Shown in pieces: positions 1 through 10,376 of a DNA stretch of 64,000 bases. Source of the stretch: Elmis aenea. Lineage: Eukaryota > Arthropoda > Insecta > Coleoptera > Elmidae. Numbering within the stretch: the first letter of the stretch is position 1; each line of letters starts with the position of its first letter. The notes under the pieces were generated by a model. It did not search any database. It had not been told where the DNA came from and saw only the letters and a list, made by a program, of their open reading frames with translations. Both the position numbers and the translations under genes were made by a program. The stretch spans positions 67,294,108-67,358,107 of the forward strand of contig OX393577.1 in assembly GCA_947652605.1 (NCBI GenBank), read 5' to 3'.

Positions 1-90
1 CTCTGCAACTAATACTCGCGTCTTAGTTTCATTTGAAATCTTCGTTTTACTTATCAAGCATTTATTAGTGGCGAATTAAAAAACAGCATA
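1..90 (-). pseudogene. RTE-family reverse transcriptase fragment, cut by window edge
   Basis: On the minus strand one frame reads FATNKCLISKTKISNETKTR, close to the YYATNRCLISKK...ETKTRVLNA segment of the longer copy at 8165-8503. This is the thumb region just after the RT catalytic core of a non-LTR retrotransposon. The similarity stops near base 90 and the left part lies outside the window. It is a decayed fragment, not a gene. Confidence 0.6.
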
Positions 91-735
91 AAAATCGAAC
101 CGATCCAATTTCGTTGTCACCTGGAATTTCTAAGTTGCGGAATATTTAATCGGTCTTCGACTTTATCGACGGCCTACTATCTTAAAAATAGAAAACCTAA
201 CCTAACGCAAATATTATTTAGCAGATTTGCATTAAAAAAAACTGCACTTTTAAAACCGGTATGCGACACATATTCCACAAAACTGTGCTACAGCTCTGTG
301 ATTCGGTTTCTATAATTTCCTAGGTCACCATCCGATCAAAATTGTTAACTCTTCAATTATTACATATCACTTACAAATTGTAGGTTGCCAACAATATTAT
401 TATCATCACGGGATTATATGGAAGAGTTAAATACAAAAAATGATTTGTTTGGTGACAGTTATGGCTCGCTAATACGTGTAATTTTGTTAATCTACATAAG
501 TAGCTGTATATCTAGGCGATAACTTGTTATTAAAATTGTGTTTAAAGTATGCGATTAAATTGATTTTTTTTTGTAATTGGACCACTTAACGAATTTTAAT
601 ATTTAAAATTGATCCTTTTGACGTCATAAGTAGAAAAACTTGTTCAAGCTTTAAAACGCACTGAATTAATTTACAAAAACTATAGATCTGTCTCAAAAAG
701 AAAACGTTAATGTAATATAAATAGTCTACATAAAA
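91..735. other. AT-rich intergenic DNA, nothing recognised
   Basis: No reading frame, RNA gene or clear repeat is seen. A short CCTAACCTAAC run near 195 resembles the insect telomere unit but has only about two copies and means little. Confidence 0.5.
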
Positions 736-870
736 AAGTCGAAAAGGAAGACTGAGGAAAGCATGGAATCAAGTGGTGGCTGAATGTCTGAAGGATAGTG
801 GAATGTCCTGAAGTGAGGGGATGAGAAAGACAAGGAACAGGAGAGAGTGGACAGTGTTTATTTATGCAAT
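736..870 (+). pseudogene. 3' end of a non-LTR retrotransposon ORF, decayed
   Basis: The plus strand reads SRKGRLRKAWNQVVAECLKD and, after a frameshift, a run ending in RNRREW. This matches the common tail of insect non-LTR polyproteins (G-R-P-R-K-x-W ... D-R-x-x-W-R). No catalytic part is present. The clade cannot be fixed from so short a piece. Confidence 0.45.
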
Positions 871-1869
871 TGGTTAATGTTTTGTAACGTACCTTAACAG
901 CTTCGGGTAAATAAGGATATGGATTAATAAAATAAATAATACTCCTAAGATTTATAAGGAATTTGTTGTAGAAATGCTCCACTCTCAATTGTTGTTCAAT
1001 TGAAGCATTATTTATTTATTTATCAAACTTTACTATACAATAAAATAGAAAATATTATAACTTTCAGTGAAATTGTCATGGTCGGATTCATTTTGATTTT
1101 TTTTTTGTCATTATTTTTTAACATAATTTTCGAAAATATGTTTATTAATTAGTTGCACGTTTTAAAAGTTAGTTTACTGTTTTCAATTAATTAAAGGCCA
1201 AAGATCCGAAAAACGACAAGTAAAATGAAAACATTATTAAAATAAAATGTATTAATTCTAGATAGATAAACAAAAAACTTTAAAAAACAGTTTTAAAATA
1301 TATAAATATTTTAAACATGTATTAAATTATTATAATCCTTGAAACTTGATCGTATTTGTTTAAATTATACATAAATCTACACAAATTCACTGTTTTAATT
1401 AGAACAGAATGTTAAAATTTAATATTTTTAAATCAAAATGCTTGAAATGAATGCATAAAAAATTCTAAGGCTTCTTCAAAGCTTGCGTAAGCAGAGGCGA
1501 TGGAATGATCAGATAACGATTACTGCTAGAAAATATAAATGTTTGGACATTACAAAATTGTTATTATAATTGAGATTAAAGGTGATGGATTATTATTGGT
1601 ACCTATATGTATACCTGTGTATCGAATGCAATTACAATTATTTTTAAAAGAATGTACTTACCCAAAAACACAAAGTTTAACAAATCTATTTAACTTTTGT
1701 GCCCCTTTTTGAGCACGACTTTTAATTTTATTTCTGTAGTATTGAGATGAGGGATAATGCTCAAATCAAAACAGTAATTTATTTCCTTGGTTTAGCTGTT
1801 CTTCTATTATTAAGCTGCCCTATAGTATCTTTTAGCATTTCGTCCTTTGTTTTTACTCGATTTTCCTTA
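871..1869. other. AT-rich intergenic DNA, nothing recognised
   Basis: Low-complexity A/T-rich sequence with no supported gene. The left arm of the foldback element begins at about 1870. Confidence 0.5.
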
Positions 1870-2037
1870 CCAGGAAAGGTCGCGATATGTTGTCGCTAGA
1901 ATCTGATCAAGGCTGTGTTTATTGCTTCAAGAACATAAAAACTAAATGTTTTGCAGAGTTATACGCGCTACTGGCCATTTTCTTTGGAAAAATGGGAGAA
2001 AAACTGAAAAGTTGAATAATAAAAGCAATTTTTGCGA

Positions 2038-4325
2038 AGTCAATAATAGATTATGCAATAATAGGACAAAAAACAAAACTTAAAGTTCAAGACGTAAGGG
2101 TACAAAGGGGTGTATTATGCGGTAGTGACCATTACTTACTACGAACAAATATAATATTCCCAGGAAAAGGCAAAAAGGATATAAAAGACATAATACCACA
2201 AGAAGAAGGAAGCAGAACTGAGCAACTGGAAGAAAGAAAATATAATATAAAAAGTCTGGTAGACGAAAGCGTAACAAAACTGTATCAGAGTAGACTGAAC
2301 GATAAGATAAAAACACAAGAGTTTAATGACATAAACCAGCACTACGAATACATAAAACAATGTATCCATGAAGCGGCTTTTGAAGCCCTAGGGGTATACC
2401 AAAGAAAGAAAAAACAAAATCCGTATTGGTGGGACGAAGAAATTGAAGTAGACATAGAACAAAAAAGCAAAAAGTACCACAAATATCTAAGCTCAAAAAA
2501 AATCGAAGATAAACTAGAATACAAAAAAGTACAAGCAGCAGTAAGGCGAAAGATAAGTAAGAAGAAAAATGAGGCGTGGGAAAGAAATTGTCAAAGAGTA
2601 AATACCTACTTGGGAAGAAGTAGAAGTTCAGAGAGCTGGAGAATAATAAAAAATTTAAGAAACAACAAGGGTAAAGATATAATATCAATAATAAAACCAC
2701 AAGACTGGGAAGAATATTTTAAAGAATTACTAGAAGAGAGAAGAGAAGAATTCCAACAACATCAAAATTCGAACAGACAAAATATAACTGTAATAGGATC
2801 ACCAATCAGACTGAGTCTGGAAGAAGTTACAAAATTATGCAAAACATTAAAGAACGGAAAGGCCACAGGACCAGGAGATATCCCAGGAGAACTGTTAAAA
2901 TACGGAACAAACAAATTATACGAACACCTCAAAAAGTTATTCCAAAAATGTATTAATATAAAAGAAATTCCCGAAGAATGGAAAGTATCATATATGACAA
3001 CTATACACAAAAAGGGTGACAAAAATAAATGCGAAAACTATCGCGGAATAGCAGTTACAAGCTCCATGAGTAGACTATACGGTAAAATTATAAAAAACAG
3101 AATAGAAAAAGAATATCAACACATGGAAGCTGAAGAACAGGCAGGCTTCCGAGCAGGAAGGTCAACAATTGATCATGTGTTTTCCCTAACTCAAGTTATT
3201 GAAAAAAAGACTTCGCGAAATCAGGAAATCCACCTACTGTTCGTGGATTTAAAAAAAGCATATGACAATGTTCCTCTAAGTAAGATCTGGCAAACTTTGG
3301 AAGGAACCAACATTAATGTCGAATTGATAAACGCTGTGAAAACGCTTTATGACCAACCTACAATAAAAATTAAAGTCGGAAAACAAATAACATCAGGTTT
3401 CATATCGTCAAAGGGATTAAAGCAAGGTTGTTGTACATCACCAACCCTCTTCAAAATATACCTCGAAGAGGTTTTAAAACACTGGAAGAAGAAGTGTGGG
3501 GCAATGGGTGTACCCCTCACCGATACAATACTTTATACACTATGCTTTGCAGATGATCAAGTGGTGGTGGCTCAGGAGTATGACGATTTGAACTATATGA
3601 CGAGAAAACTTATCAAAGAATACAGAAAATGGGGTTTAGAAGTGAATTTTGAAAAGACCAAATATATGTGTATAGGTGGACAACAACAAGACCTAATACT
3701 AGAAGAGGGAGAACATATAAAAAATTGTAAAGAATACAAGTATCTGGGACTGACGATTTCACGAGAGGGCACGCTGGACGATGCAGTTAAAGAGAGAAAT
3801 AGGCTGGGAAGAGCAGCAATCTCGATGCTGAACAGTGTTATATGGGATAAAAAAATTACAAAGGAAAATAAAAAACTAATTTATAATACAGTAATAAAAA
3901 GCATTATAACCTACAGCTCAGAAGTATGGCCGCTAAAAAACAGAACAGAGAATATATTGAAAGCAACAGAAATGGATTTTTGGAGAAGAGCGGCAGGAAG
4001 ATCAAGGAGAGAAAAAATAACAAACCAGCGTATAAGGGAAATAATGCATATTACACATACGATTACGGATGACATCAAAAATAAACAACTAATATGGTAC
4101 GGACACGTACAGCGAATGGAGGAATATAGAATCCCTAAACAAATTCTAAACTGGCAGCCCAAAGGCAGAAGAAAACCAGGCAGACCAAGAAGAAGTTGGA
4201 GAGAAGGCATAGATAAGGACATCAGGGAGAGAGAACTAGAAGACGATACATGGAATGACCGAGAAAAATGGAAGCTGGAAGTCGGAAAACGTCGGAGAAC
4301 GTTCTAAACCGATATATATATATAT
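2038..4325 (+). mobile_element. 5'-truncated RTE-type non-LTR retrotransposon with 11-bp TSD
   Basis: The insert is bounded by AATTTTTGCGA at 2027-2037 and again at 4326-4336, an exact 11-bp target-site duplication. It starts inside the endonuclease domain and ends with a short (TA)n run (about 4312-4325) soon after the stop codon, as expected of an element with a microsatellite-like tail. Length is about 2.3 kb. The intact TSD and the open frame suggest a fairly recent insertion. Confidence 0.85.
2040..4307 (+). CDS. RTE ORF2: end of endonuclease plus reverse transcriptase (5'-truncated)
   Basis: The frame is open from 2040 to the TAA at 4305-4307, about 755 codons with no stop; there is no authentic ATG at the left end because the element is truncated. 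The first residues carry the last APE endonuclease motif (CGSDHYLL near residue 28). Next come the connecting segment and the RT fingers and palm: GFRAGRS, LFVDLKKAYDNV, GLKQGCCTSPTLF and the catalytic FADD box (CFADDQVVV). A thumb motif KYLGLTIS and a C-terminal tail of the WYGHVQRM ... GRRKPGRPRRSWREGI type follow. The product would copy element RNA at a nicked target by target-primed reverse transcription. Without the endonuclease N-terminus it should not be autonomous. The architecture fits RTE. Confidence 0.88.
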   Translation, partial: SIIDYAIIGQKTKLKVQDVRVQRGVLCGSDHYLLRTNIIFPGKGKKDIKDIIPQEEGSRTEQLEERKYNIKSLVDESVTKLYQSRLNDKIKTQEFNDINQHYEYIKQCIHEAAFEALGVYQRKKKQNPYWWDEEIEVDIEQKSKKYHKYLSSKKIEDKLEYKKVQAAVRRKISKKKNEAWERNCQRVNTYLGRSRSSESWRIIKNLRNNKGKDIISIIKPQDWEEYFKELLEERREEFQQHQNSNRQNITVIGSPIRLSLEEVTKLCKTLKNGKATGPGDIPGELLKYGTNKLYEHLKKLFQKCINIKEIPEEWKVSYMTTIHKKGDKNKCENYRGIAVTSSMSRLYGKIIKNRIEKEYQHMEAEEQAGFRAGRSTIDHVFSLTQVIEKKTSRNQEIHLLFVDLKKAYDNVPLSKIWQTLEGTNINVELINAVKTLYDQPTIKIKVGKQITSGFISSKGLKQGCCTSPTLFKIYLEEVLKHWKKKCGAMGVPLTDTILYTLCFADDQVVVAQEYDDLNYMTRKLIKEYRKWGLEVNFEKTKYMCIGGQQQDLILEEGEHIKNCKEYKYLGLTISREGTLDDAVKERNRLGRAAISMLNSVIWDKKITKENKKLIYNTVIKSIITYSSEVWPLKNRTENILKATEMDFWRRAAGRSRREKITNQRIREIMHITHTITDDIKNKQLIWYGHVQRMEEYRIPKQILNWQPKGRRKPGRPRRSWREGIDKDIRERELEDDTWNDREKWKLEVGKRRRTF

Positions 4326-4875
4326 AATTTTTGCGATCGCGTTGACCATGAAACCTTCAGAGATAAAATCAAAATTTTTCTGTTTATTAATTCGCGCATC
4401 CTTTACAAGTAAAATGGGGTAAATTTTTTGAAAAAAATCTCAAACGGTTCCTAAGGAAAACGTCAAAAACGAAACCCTTGCAAAAGCGCAATGATTGGAG
4501 AAGCTGTGGTATATCTGTTATAAGAAAATCTATGCAACTTGCATAGGCGTTTAACATAGGGAAAACCGTTTTTACAAGGGCCTCGTTTTTAACGTTTTTC
4601 TTCGGAACAGTTTGAGATATTTTTAAAAACTGCACCATTTTACTTGCAAAGGATGAGGGAATTGGTAAATAGAAGAATTTCGATTTTATCTCTGACGGTT
4701 TCATGGCCAGCACGATCGTAAACATTACTTTTATTATTCAACTGTTCAGTTTTTCTCCTAAGGAAATGGCCAGTGGCACGTATAACTCTGCAAAACATTT
4801 GGTTTTGATGTTCTTCATGCAATAAACACAGCCTTGATCAAGTTTCAACGACAACACATCGTGACCCTCCCTTGT

Positions 4876-7804
4876 TAGTATAACATGGTATTTTTGTGGG
4901 AGCATTTCTGTATTGTATTTTACTATTACTTTTAGTCTTAGTTTTGTGTTTCTTTGCCTTTTGAGGGCGTTAATACATTTCCAGGATTCAGTAGATCCTT
5001 TTCCTCTTATGTAGTTTTATGGTCCCTGACATCTCCTTTCTCGCTGGCTGTTTGTCTATTGTTATATTTTATACCTTTTATTATTCATCAAAGTGTGAGA
5101 TATATCGTTTATCATTGCATCCACCTTTGGTAGCTACTTATTAATCCTTAAGGTTTGTTGGGGTTACTATTAAAACGTAGCAAGATTATTACGAAGGTTA
5201 GAATCCCCAGGACACTCTTAGTGGTAATTTTTATTTGAATTTATAAAATTTAGATTCCAATTTGAACGCTCTAAGATAAATACCAATTCTTGATTTATAC
5301 AAAGTCGTTTTTTAAAACGGTTATTTAAAAGTTGTACTTCGCAACACAACAGCGCCTGTATAACTAAAATTTACAAATAAATCAAGCAATAAAGAAAAAT
5401 CATCATAACTTAAAAATTTACAGTAAACCAATTGAATCAAAGTTATAGAAGTTACTGTACTTATTATTTTTTTTTTTTTTTTATAAAAAAGCAAATTTAT
5501 CTTTAACTTTTAGTTTAAAACAGCCATCAATGAGCGATTAACGGACAAACAGGTTCTTAAACAGTTTTTTAAAAACCAATTTTGTTGAAGTCCGACCTGT
5601 GCTCCAAATTTTTCGTTAAATTCAAGAGATTTACTCATTTTTTCTGTTCAACTTATATTACACAAATCTAAAGAATCTAGCAAAGATTTTCATTACTCAT
5701 TTGCATACCAGTTAAGCTTAAAAATTTCTGCAGAGCCAAAACATATTTTTTGTAAGTTTGCAGAAATATGCCAACATAATACTTCGCCTTTAAAAAGAAT
5801 GAATTATAAATGTGTAAAGTATTATTTTAATAATATAGGAATACCATATCCTTTAAATACAGTTCAGGGAGCATGTTTTAAAATTGATTTCTACAGATTA
5901 ATTTCCAGGATTATAAAGTAACACATCAAAACTATTTTATACAACATGAAATTGGTTTTAATAAAATTAAAATTCACATAATTTTCTTTTTAGTAGCATA
6001 TCTTGTTTTGGTTTATTTATTGGCATTGCTTACTTTATTAAAATATTCTTTTGTAAGATTGTCAAGTACATTTTGCTGTAGTTATTTTATCATTAACGGT
6101 ATTAAATCAAATAAATTTGTTAAAGTAGGTTATTAATTAGTTGATTATAAATTAATTCTTTTATTGCACAAACACATAATTAATTTATTTTTTACAATAA
6201 CGGAATACATAACGCTAAGTTATGTAAAAATGTTTACAGAAATATTGCAGTTATGGCTGGACATTTAATTTTGTTGTTGGAACTGTCTTATTATATTAAT
6301 AATTGTCACAGACAGCAATATATTAATATGACATTTTATTCACACTCAGTGTTATAAATTACATAACAGGTTTAGGACCGTTGAAATTTTGGAGGCGAGA
6401 TAAATCTCCATTAATAAACGAACACTTTACACTTTTTGGAGTTTCCTATAAAATTATTATGTAGCTATAAAGAACATCAAAAAATTATCAAAATTTATGT
6501 AGTAGTTAATTTGCTCCACCATTTTCTGCTACATAGTTTTTTAAATCTCCAACCTCTATTCAGAGAATAGAGATTTAAAAGAACTCTGGCTTAAAAACCT
6601 TTTGTTTTACTATTTTTATTTCACTTAACTAATACTTCTTAAACAGGAATCTTAAATAAATTACTAAAGTTGTTTTTAAATAAAATTTCTGTATATTCAG
6701 TTGGAAATTCCGCACTTTATAACCCAACTACCGCACTCAACTTTAAATGATATTCAGTTGTTCTTATTTCGTAGTTTAGTGTTCTTCCGAACCGTGAAAA
6801 ATTATGTTTTATAGCTTTCTTATCTAGTCAAATTAACTGGTCAATGAATGAGCACCTGGTGTGCATCATTCTGTGTGCCCTGTATAATTATTTAACTGTT
6901 TTCTTTCCTTGGAAGACTGAGGCTTATATAATTGATTCACAATTCCAGTCGTGTACTTGGCTAATGGAATGAGATAAGGTGTTTGTAGTTTAATGAACAC
7001 AAACACAATTTTATATCAGACATTAGTTTTATTCTCCCACTAACTAAATTAAAGGAGATAAAATTGAGAGGCTCAAGTAACAACGTATTGTATATGGTGG
7101 TGCATTGTTACTGCAGTCATTTTCAATAAATACAAATCAGACTTTACCAGCTCAATTAGCAAATCAAATTAGACAAAACATAATTTTGCCAAAAACCAAC
7201 CTTCTTAACATTCTCAAAATTTATTGCTCGCAGTTCAATGATTTATTTACAAGCTGTTGTCAACAGACAAATATAGTTTTTAAAACCACACGTTTTATAT
7301 GCTTTCATGTCTGCTAAATATGAAAAAACATGCTTAATAATACTGTAAAATATATATATTATAAATTTTATAACATTTCATATCATAAATTAAACACTGA
7401 AAGTATAAAACCGCATGTTATAAGGCGTTTTAGCTAAATATGTGCTTAAAAGCGTTTAAGAATTGAAAAGATTAGCATGTGCATTGCACAATTGCACAAA
7501 AACAGCTGCATCAAGTATTTGTAAACGGTTTTTAAATAGCGATTCGTTGAATGTGGAATGATTGCAAATTGACAGAAATTATTTCAATTCCAAAGACACA
7601 AAATTTGAAGAATTCAAACCGGTAAACAAGTTATCTTGATAAAAGGAACGTTGAAGATCTAGAATAACTAGATGTTGACCAGTAGAAACATTTTAACACA
7701 AAATTTTGCAAACTTTGTTTAACCCCAGCAATAGAAATGTAATCTTGCGTTTTATGTACAAATTTAATTTTTGTGATCAGTTTAATATTCTTATGCAAAT
7801 TATT
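4876..7804. other. AT-rich intergenic DNA; weak repeat traces only
   Basis: No supported gene. There is a poly-T run at about 5467-5482, a small hairpin near 6554-6573, and a possible MITE end GCCCTGTATAAT near 6880. A minus-strand stretch at about 4900-5010 reads faintly like a retrotransposon linker but is too weak to call. The 70-codon frame at 7105-7317 has no recognisable motif. Confidence 0.45.
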
Positions 7805-8561
7805 ATTATTATTATTTCTTCTTCTTCTTAATCGGTTCCTCTTGTACCTCTCGGTGTCGAGGTATGCTTTTTTATTTCTGTGTTATGTTTCTCCACTCCT
7901 TCCTATCGTTTGCTAATCGTGGCACATCTCTCCAGCTGACTCCTTTCTCTTCTAGTCTCTGCCTTACTTCTTTCCCCCATTTTATTTATTGTCTTCTTCT
8001 CTTTCTTTTTCCCTCCATCTGCATTTTCCATCCTATTTTTGCGTATCTTTTTTCTGGCATGCGTAGTAGATGTCCAAGCCATCTTAATTGATTCGTCTCC
8101 ATCTTTTTCTTAATATCTGTTACTCCTAGGTTATTTCGAATTTTTTCGTTACTGATTTTATCGATCAGTCTACTCTATTCTTCTCAGAAATCTCATTTCG
8201 TGTACCTGTATTCTTTGTTTTTGAGTTAGTGTCCAAGTTGACTGAACTGTACGTGAGAATGGGTACGTACACTGCATTCAAAACTCGCGTCTTCGTTTCT
8301 TTTGGTATCCCCTTCTTACTTATCAAACATCTATTAGTGGCGTAGTAAAATTTCGTCGCTGCCGCTATTCTATTATTCAGATCTTCCTCCAATTTACCAT
8401 TTTCTGCAATTATTGTTACTAAATATTTAAAATTTGCTACCTGCTCTATCTTTTTTTGGTCTAGCATAATTGTAACTGGTTCATGATTTTTCGCTATAAC
8501 CATAACCTTTGTCTTTGTCAGGGCCGGCCCAAGGCATGATGCAAGTGATGCACAGCATCAG

Positions 8562-8583
8562 GGCGCCCCCTTAAGGGGGCGCC
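8562..8583. repeat. Perfect 22-bp GC-rich palindrome in the left hAT subterminal region
   Basis: The run is self-complementary: GGCGCCCCC, then TTAA, then GGGGGCGCC. It lies 43 bp inside the left terminus. A poly-G run followed by GCGC near 10197-10209 is the loose counterpart at the right end. Subterminal structures of this kind can act as transposase binding sites, which is inference here. Confidence 0.7.
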
Positions 8584-8974
8584 TTACAAGATTATTTCTT
8601 TAAATAAAATGTGTGCTGTTTTTAAAATTTCAAAATGTCAACCAAATTTAATGTCAAAATGAATTTTATTTTAAATAAGTTAGTATAAAAATAAATTTAA
8701 AACACGTGCCAATATGGATGAGGCTAAATTTGAACCGCGCGCCAACACAGAACTCGGCTAATCAGAGAGTGGGCAAAGCTCTGTGATTTCAATTTAAATA
8801 TAGGTGATATGAGAGGACAAGGCTACTATAACGGCGCAAATATGACAGGTAAAAATAAAGGAGTTCAAAAGCATATTCAAAATTTAAATCCCAGGGCTTT
8901 CTTTATTCCGTGCCTGCGCATTCGTTGAATTTAGTTGTGAATGATGCCGCAAAAATGAATGTCGAAACAATTAG

Positions 8975-9959
8975 TTTTTTTTGGCTTTATTCAAAAACTT
9001 TAATTTTTTTTTTAGTAGTTCTACTAAAAGGTGGGACATTTTAAAAAAGAATTTATCAAAATTAACATTAAAACCTTCATCTGCAACTAGATTGGAATCT
9101 AGAGTTGAAGCACTGCGACCATTAAGATACGAAAATATACGACGCATTAATAGACATTTTTGATAATAATAATAACGACTACAAAGTCGACATGAGGCAC
9201 ACAGTTTAGATAAAAAAATTAAAAATTTTAAATTTATTTGTTCTACTATTTTATGGTATGAAGTATTTAACAGATTAAATGTGGTAAGTAAAATGTTACA
9301 AGGTGTTAAGCAGCATTTAAAAAGTGCATTAGTTGCATTAGACGAATTAATATGTTTCATAAAGGAATTAAGAACAGATAAAGGTTTTAATGAAATTTTA
9401 GAATCTACAAAAGAACTAGCTACAGAGTTAGAAATTGCACCAAAATTTATTCCGTCAAAAAATGTACGAAGATGTAATATAAAGAAACAATTTAGTTACG
9501 AATCTGCCGATGAAACACCGATTGGTCCTAAAGATAAATTTAAAATATCTTTTTTTCAATGTTATTTTAAATACTACAGTACTGAACTCTTTAGAAGAAA
9601 GATTTAGCCAACTTAAAAATCACAATGATAATTTTAATTTTTTTACGATATCAAAGAGATAAAAAATATGGACAAAGAAATTTTTAGAAAACATTGTAAC
9701 GATATCGGAAGTATGCTTACGGATGGTACAGACAAGGATATAAGTGCATTAGAATTATTTGATGAATTAAAGGTTTTTTGGTGACTTTGTAGATCTTAAT
9801 ACTTATTCAGATACAATTGACATATTAAATTTTATTTGTGCCAACAATTTGGAGTGTGTATTTGAAAATGTAACCATTGTTCTACGAATTTTTTTATAAA
9901 TGAATAAAGAAATTATTGATAAATTTGCTAGCATAAAAGCCAGAAAAGTAAAATTTTAA
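8975..9959 (+). pseudogene. Broken hAT transposase (ZMYM1-like, DUF4371 type)
   Basis: Conserved blocks of a ZMYM1-like hAT transposase appear in order but in different frames. SSSTKRWDILKKNL and RLESRVEALRPLRYENIR lie at about 9010-9150, VSKMLQ...ELRTDKGFNEIL...KELATELEI at 9281-9470, the ESADE segment near 9500, and the C-terminal end FASIKARKVKF near 9925-9958. The RNase H-fold dimerisation core that normally lies just before the C-terminus is missing, so an internal deletion has occurred. Multiple stops and frameshifts rule out an active protein. Movement of this copy would have required a transposase supplied in trans. Confidence 0.85.
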
Positions 9960-10376
9960 TATTATGTTTGCTTATAAATTTTATTTTGTTAAGAATTTAA
10001 GAATTTATAATAAGAGTAAATCCGTTTTGTTTTAAGTATACTACTTAGTACCTACTTATGTAGTGTTTTATGTAATTAATTCCATTAGATACTCTATAAA
10101 GATTTATATTAAATTCAATTATTAATAACAATATTATATTTTTATTGTTTTTATTACCCGAAAATTAGCCACTTTTGTCTTTAAATATATATATAGGGGG
10201 GGGGGGCGCTATAAGAGTACTTCGCAGTAGGGCGCCGACTACCCTAGAGCCGTCCCTGGTCTTTGTTATATTAATATTCATATTATATCTACTTAATGTA
10301 TCGGCCCATCCGTCTAGATTGAATTGCAAGTCCTTTTTGCTTTTAGATAATAGCACCACATAATATGCAAAGGCTA

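Larger units (their letters stand above)
1870..4875. mobile_element. Palindromic foldback element split by an RTE insertion
   Basis: Bases about 1870-2037 are the inverted copy of about 4725-4875; for example CAAGGCTGTGTTTATTGC on the left matches the reverse complement of GCAATAAACACAGCCTTG on the right. Bases 4337-4535 are likewise the inverted copy of about 4540-4725. Removing the RTE (2038-4325) and one TSD leaves an imperfect palindrome of roughly 700 bp with its centre near 4530-4546 (CTATGCAACTTGCATAG). Arm identity is high but interrupted by small indels. I see no transposase of its own. On the minus strand the right arm has protein-like stretches, so the arms may derive from a coding repeat. 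Confidence 0.7.
8519..10258 (+). mobile_element. hAT DNA transposon with 8-bp TSD, nested in RTE
   Basis: Terminal inverted repeats are CAGGGCCGGCCC on the left and, read inward from the right, CAGGGACGGCTC. The element is flanked by an exact 8-bp duplication GTCTTTGT (8511-8518 and 10259-10266), the TSD length of hAT elements. The interior holds a broken ZMYM1-like hAT transposase. The element interrupts the RTE frame exactly between the 'NINITKTK' and 'VMVIAKN' parts, so the order of events is RTE first, hAT second. Length is 1740 bp. Confidence 0.92.
7805..10376 (-). pseudogene. RTE family-A retrotransposon copy (minus), interrupted by a hAT element
   Basis: Read on the minus strand, the copy starts near 10376 at the RT catalytic region (the motif has decayed to AYYVVLLSKSKKDLQ), is interrupted at 10258-8519 by a hAT insertion, and continues from 8518 with VMVIAKNHEPVTIML, a thumb motif (NFKYLVTIIAENGKL) and the segment at 8165-8503. 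Further 3' it is full of stops and frameshifts. It ends at about 7805 with GAACCGATTAAGAAG followed by (AAG)n and (AAT)n. The same 3' end appears at 42886, 44865 and in part at 50545, so this is one family within the window. The 5' part is missing. It is inactive. Confidence 0.85.
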
